A DNA stretch of 64,000 nt, taken from the NCBI RefSeq assembly GCF_001650915.1, contig NZ_LXYO01000023.1, positions 620,001 through 684,000 of the forward strand, given 5' to 3'. How positions within the stretch are numbered: the stretch's first letter is position 1; each line of letters opens with the position of its first letter. The notes under the pieces were generated by a model. It was not told where the DNA came from and searched no databases. It saw only the letters and a program-made list of their open reading frames with translations. Made by a program: the position numbers and the translations under genes. This document shows, one piece after another, positions 62,655-64,000 of this stretch. The DNA comes from Marinobacter sp. EhC06 (GTDB lineage Bacteria > Pseudomonadota > Gammaproteobacteria > Pseudomonadales > Oleiphilaceae).

Positions 62655-63901
62655 TGGGTTCCTCCGGAATCCGGACGGCGAGACGTGGCGAAGGCCAGAC
62701 CTGCCCCGCGACCATCAAATTTGAATTCGGTATTGTCGGCAAGGCCTGGCACGGGCTGACCGGTGTTATCCAGAAAACGGACAGTGACTGGATCGCCGTC
62801 GGCGGCTGTTACAGGTAACAGGTGTATGGTGTCGGGCAGCCCCGCCCAGTACCGGATGTCTGCCCGGGTATTGGCGGACGCTGACATACCTTCGGCCGCA
62901 ACGCTGATCAGGCTGATGGCGGCGTATCCGGCCCCGACGGCGCCGCCGGCAGCGCTACTGAAGCCGGCCAGCATGCTGTCCTGGCTGATGCTGCTGAGGG
63001 TGGAGCCGACGGCCCGGGTGTTTTCCTTGAACTGGATCTGGCCCTCGACAATCCGATCTATAGCCCGGCCCCCGCGAGTGGAGGCCTGGTAGAAAATATC
63101 TTCCATGGGGTACAGAGCGGACCATTCCTCACCGTTACGGACTTCGGCAGCCACATCCTGGAAGTTCTTGCCACGGCGATAGACCAACTGATAGTGCCCG
63201 ACACCGTCACCCAGCTTTCTGGGAGACCTGCCCGTTTCCACGATCAAAAGCGCGTTGTCGTCGGCTTCCGGAATGGGGGCGTCCGGCCGATAGAGCTTCA
63301 GTTCCTCGAAATGCTCCCGTGCCAACTGGTCACTGCCCATTTGCATCGCGGACCAGCCGGCCAGATACAGTAGCAGTGCGAAGTCGGTACTGTTCTGCTC
63401 CTCTTCGGCAAAGGCGTCTTGCAGCAATCCAGCCAGGAAGCTGGCCCGTGCGTTGCCGTAGTCGCCTTCCTCAAGGTAGATCAGGCCCAGGTACAAGTAG
63501 ACCATGGCGCGCTCATAGGGCTCGCCCTTGAAGTCCTTTTCGGCTTCTTCGTACCAGATGCTTCGGGCTTTTCGCGCGGCGTCGGTATCGGCGTAGACGT
63601 TCTCGATCTCCAGACGTGCCTGGGTAAGCGTATTCTTCGCTTCCTCGCGATAGCCGGCGCGGTAGGCCTTGACCCCAATCTCCATCAGGTTGAGGACCTT
63701 GTTGCGCCGGCCTTCTTCAAACAGGTTCTGGAAGTCGGCCTGAAGGATCTCGGGTTTGCTGCTGACCAGCGACTGTTCAGCCGGGGCCAGCGTTGCCCGG
63801 TCATAGACTTTCGGGCCGCTGGCGCAGCCCGCCAGTATGCCGGCGATCGCCGAGGCCAAGACCGGCTTCAGCCAGGTGTTATCGGTAAACCACATTGTCA
63901 C
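62651..63901 (-). CDS. COG3014 family lipoprotein
   Basis: A 416-residue lipoprotein (signal ending ILAGCASGPKVYDR) with a TPR-like helical stretch: AYRAGYREEAKNTLTQARLE, then AMVYLYLGLIYLEEGDYGNA and FALLLYLAGWSAMQMGSDQL. It belongs to the COG3014 family, often found next to lpoB in marine gammaproteobacteria. Start is GTG 63901, with AAGG six bases upstream, or ATG 63895. It overlaps the lpoB end by 23 bases. The C-terminal third contains a glycine/alanine-rich segment (AGFSSAAGGAVGAGYAAIS) that could pack against the membrane. Confidence 0.85.
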   Translation of the reverse strand: MTMWFTDNTWLKPVLASAIAGILAGCASGPKVYDRATLAPAEQSLVSSKPEILQADFQNLFEEGRRNKVLNLMEIGVKAYRAGYREEAKNTLTQARLEIENVYADTDAARKARSIWYEEAEKDFKGEPYERAMVYLYLGLIYLEEGDYGNARASFLAGLLQDAFAEEEQNSTDFALLLYLAGWSAMQMGSDQLAREHFEELKLYRPDAPIPEADDNALLIVETGRSPRKLGDGVGHYQLVYRRGKNFQDVAAEVRNGEEWSALYPMEDIFYQASTRGGRAIDRIVEGQIQFKENTRAVGSTLSSISQDSMLAGFSSAAGGAVGAGYAAISLISVAAEGMSASANTRADIRYWAGLPDTIHLLPVTAADGDPVTVRFLDNTGQPVPGLADNTEFKFDGRGAGLAFATSRRPDSGGTQ

Positions 63902-64000
63902 GGGCCGCCTTTCTCATTTCGTAGAGTCCGCTCCAGACAATGGTGCCCAGCTCGAGATCGACCATCTCGAAGGTCACCTGGCTGTAGCGTGACTGGGTTC
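63879..64000 (-). CDS. lpoB: Penicillin-binding protein activator LpoB, C-terminal fragment
   Basis: The last 39 residues of an open frame entering from the right edge, ending FEMVDLELGTIVWSGLYEMRK and stopping with TAA at 63881-63879. This matches the C-terminus of LpoB (YcfM), the outer-membrane lipoprotein that activates the peptidoglycan synthase PBP1b. It is the first gene seen of an operon with three overlapping downstream genes. Only a short part is visible, so the identification rests on this motif and on the ycfL neighbour, which is also next to lpoB in E. coli. Confidence 0.8.
   Translation of the reverse strand, partial: TQSRYSQVTFEMVDLELGTIVWSGLYEMRKAARDNVVYR

Overview
The window is a compact, gene-dense, moderately GC-rich chromosomal segment from a free-living, aerobic gammaproteobacterium. 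The gene set (proton-translocating transhydrogenase, full-length FadE, two Baeyer-Villiger-type monooxygenases, OmpW, MltF, LpoB) and the general look of the proteins suggest Marinobacter or a close relative. That assignment is inference from gene content. I saw no tRNA, rRNA, CRISPR array, phage or transposase gene.

Layout. 1-16.4 kb: a DUF3581 gene fragment, ahpF with a plausible OxyR-type promoter, an orphan sugar-binding-like periplasmic protein, a transglutaminase-like protein, RNA methyltransferases (SpoU family and RlmE), a histone-deacetylase-family amidohydrolase, YgjV, a PfkB kinase, a Baeyer-Villiger-type monooxygenase, MltF, an LpxL-like acyltransferase, a DUF302 protein, a TlpA-type thioredoxin fusion, RhlE and OmpW. 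16.5-24.3 kb: a HxlR regulator with an old yellow enzyme, a small OmlA-like lipoprotein, pntAB, and a TetR regulator divergent from a second monooxygenase. 24.4-34.8 kb: six co-directional genes forming two modules of circularly permuted ATP-grasp, alpha-E and transglutaminase proteins, headed by a zinc metallopeptidase. This is a predicted but biochemically uncharacterised peptide-ligase/modification system and the best candidate operon for new biology. 34.9-50 kb: MarC, ChaC, a His-rich secreted protein, transporters, LysR, TrmO, FadE, a chemoreceptor, a UbiA-type prenyltransferase, a PatB-type lyase, a two-module secreted carbohydrate-binding-like protein and an AstE-like deacylase. 50-64 kb: a NUDIX/metallo-beta-lactamase fusion, a thioesterase, MATE and Bcr-type exporters, Tpx, LysR, alpha/beta hydrolases, a dehalogenase, a PlsC-type acyltransferase, and an overlapping operon of LpoB, COG3014, YcfL and a CsgG/LpoB-like protein, cut by the window end.

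The most unusual non-coding signal is a dispersed intergenic element of about 112 bases, with five full copies and one half copy (22.5, 37.7, 51.7, 53.8, 55.8 and 59.0 kb). Each full copy has 27-29 bp inverted arms enclosing a core of about 54 nt with two small hairpins. The outer arm sequence differs from copy to copy, yet stays base-paired. All 11 core hairpin loops read CANGGANG on one strand, which is the core of the CsrA/RsmA RNA-binding site presented in a hairpin. The seven transition-type arm mismatches are all G-U wobbles on that same strand. Five of six copies are oriented so that transcription of a neighbouring gene would make this strand. I infer a family of dispersed RNA elements carrying paired CsrA/RsmA sites. 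A mobile DNA hairpin is the main alternative.
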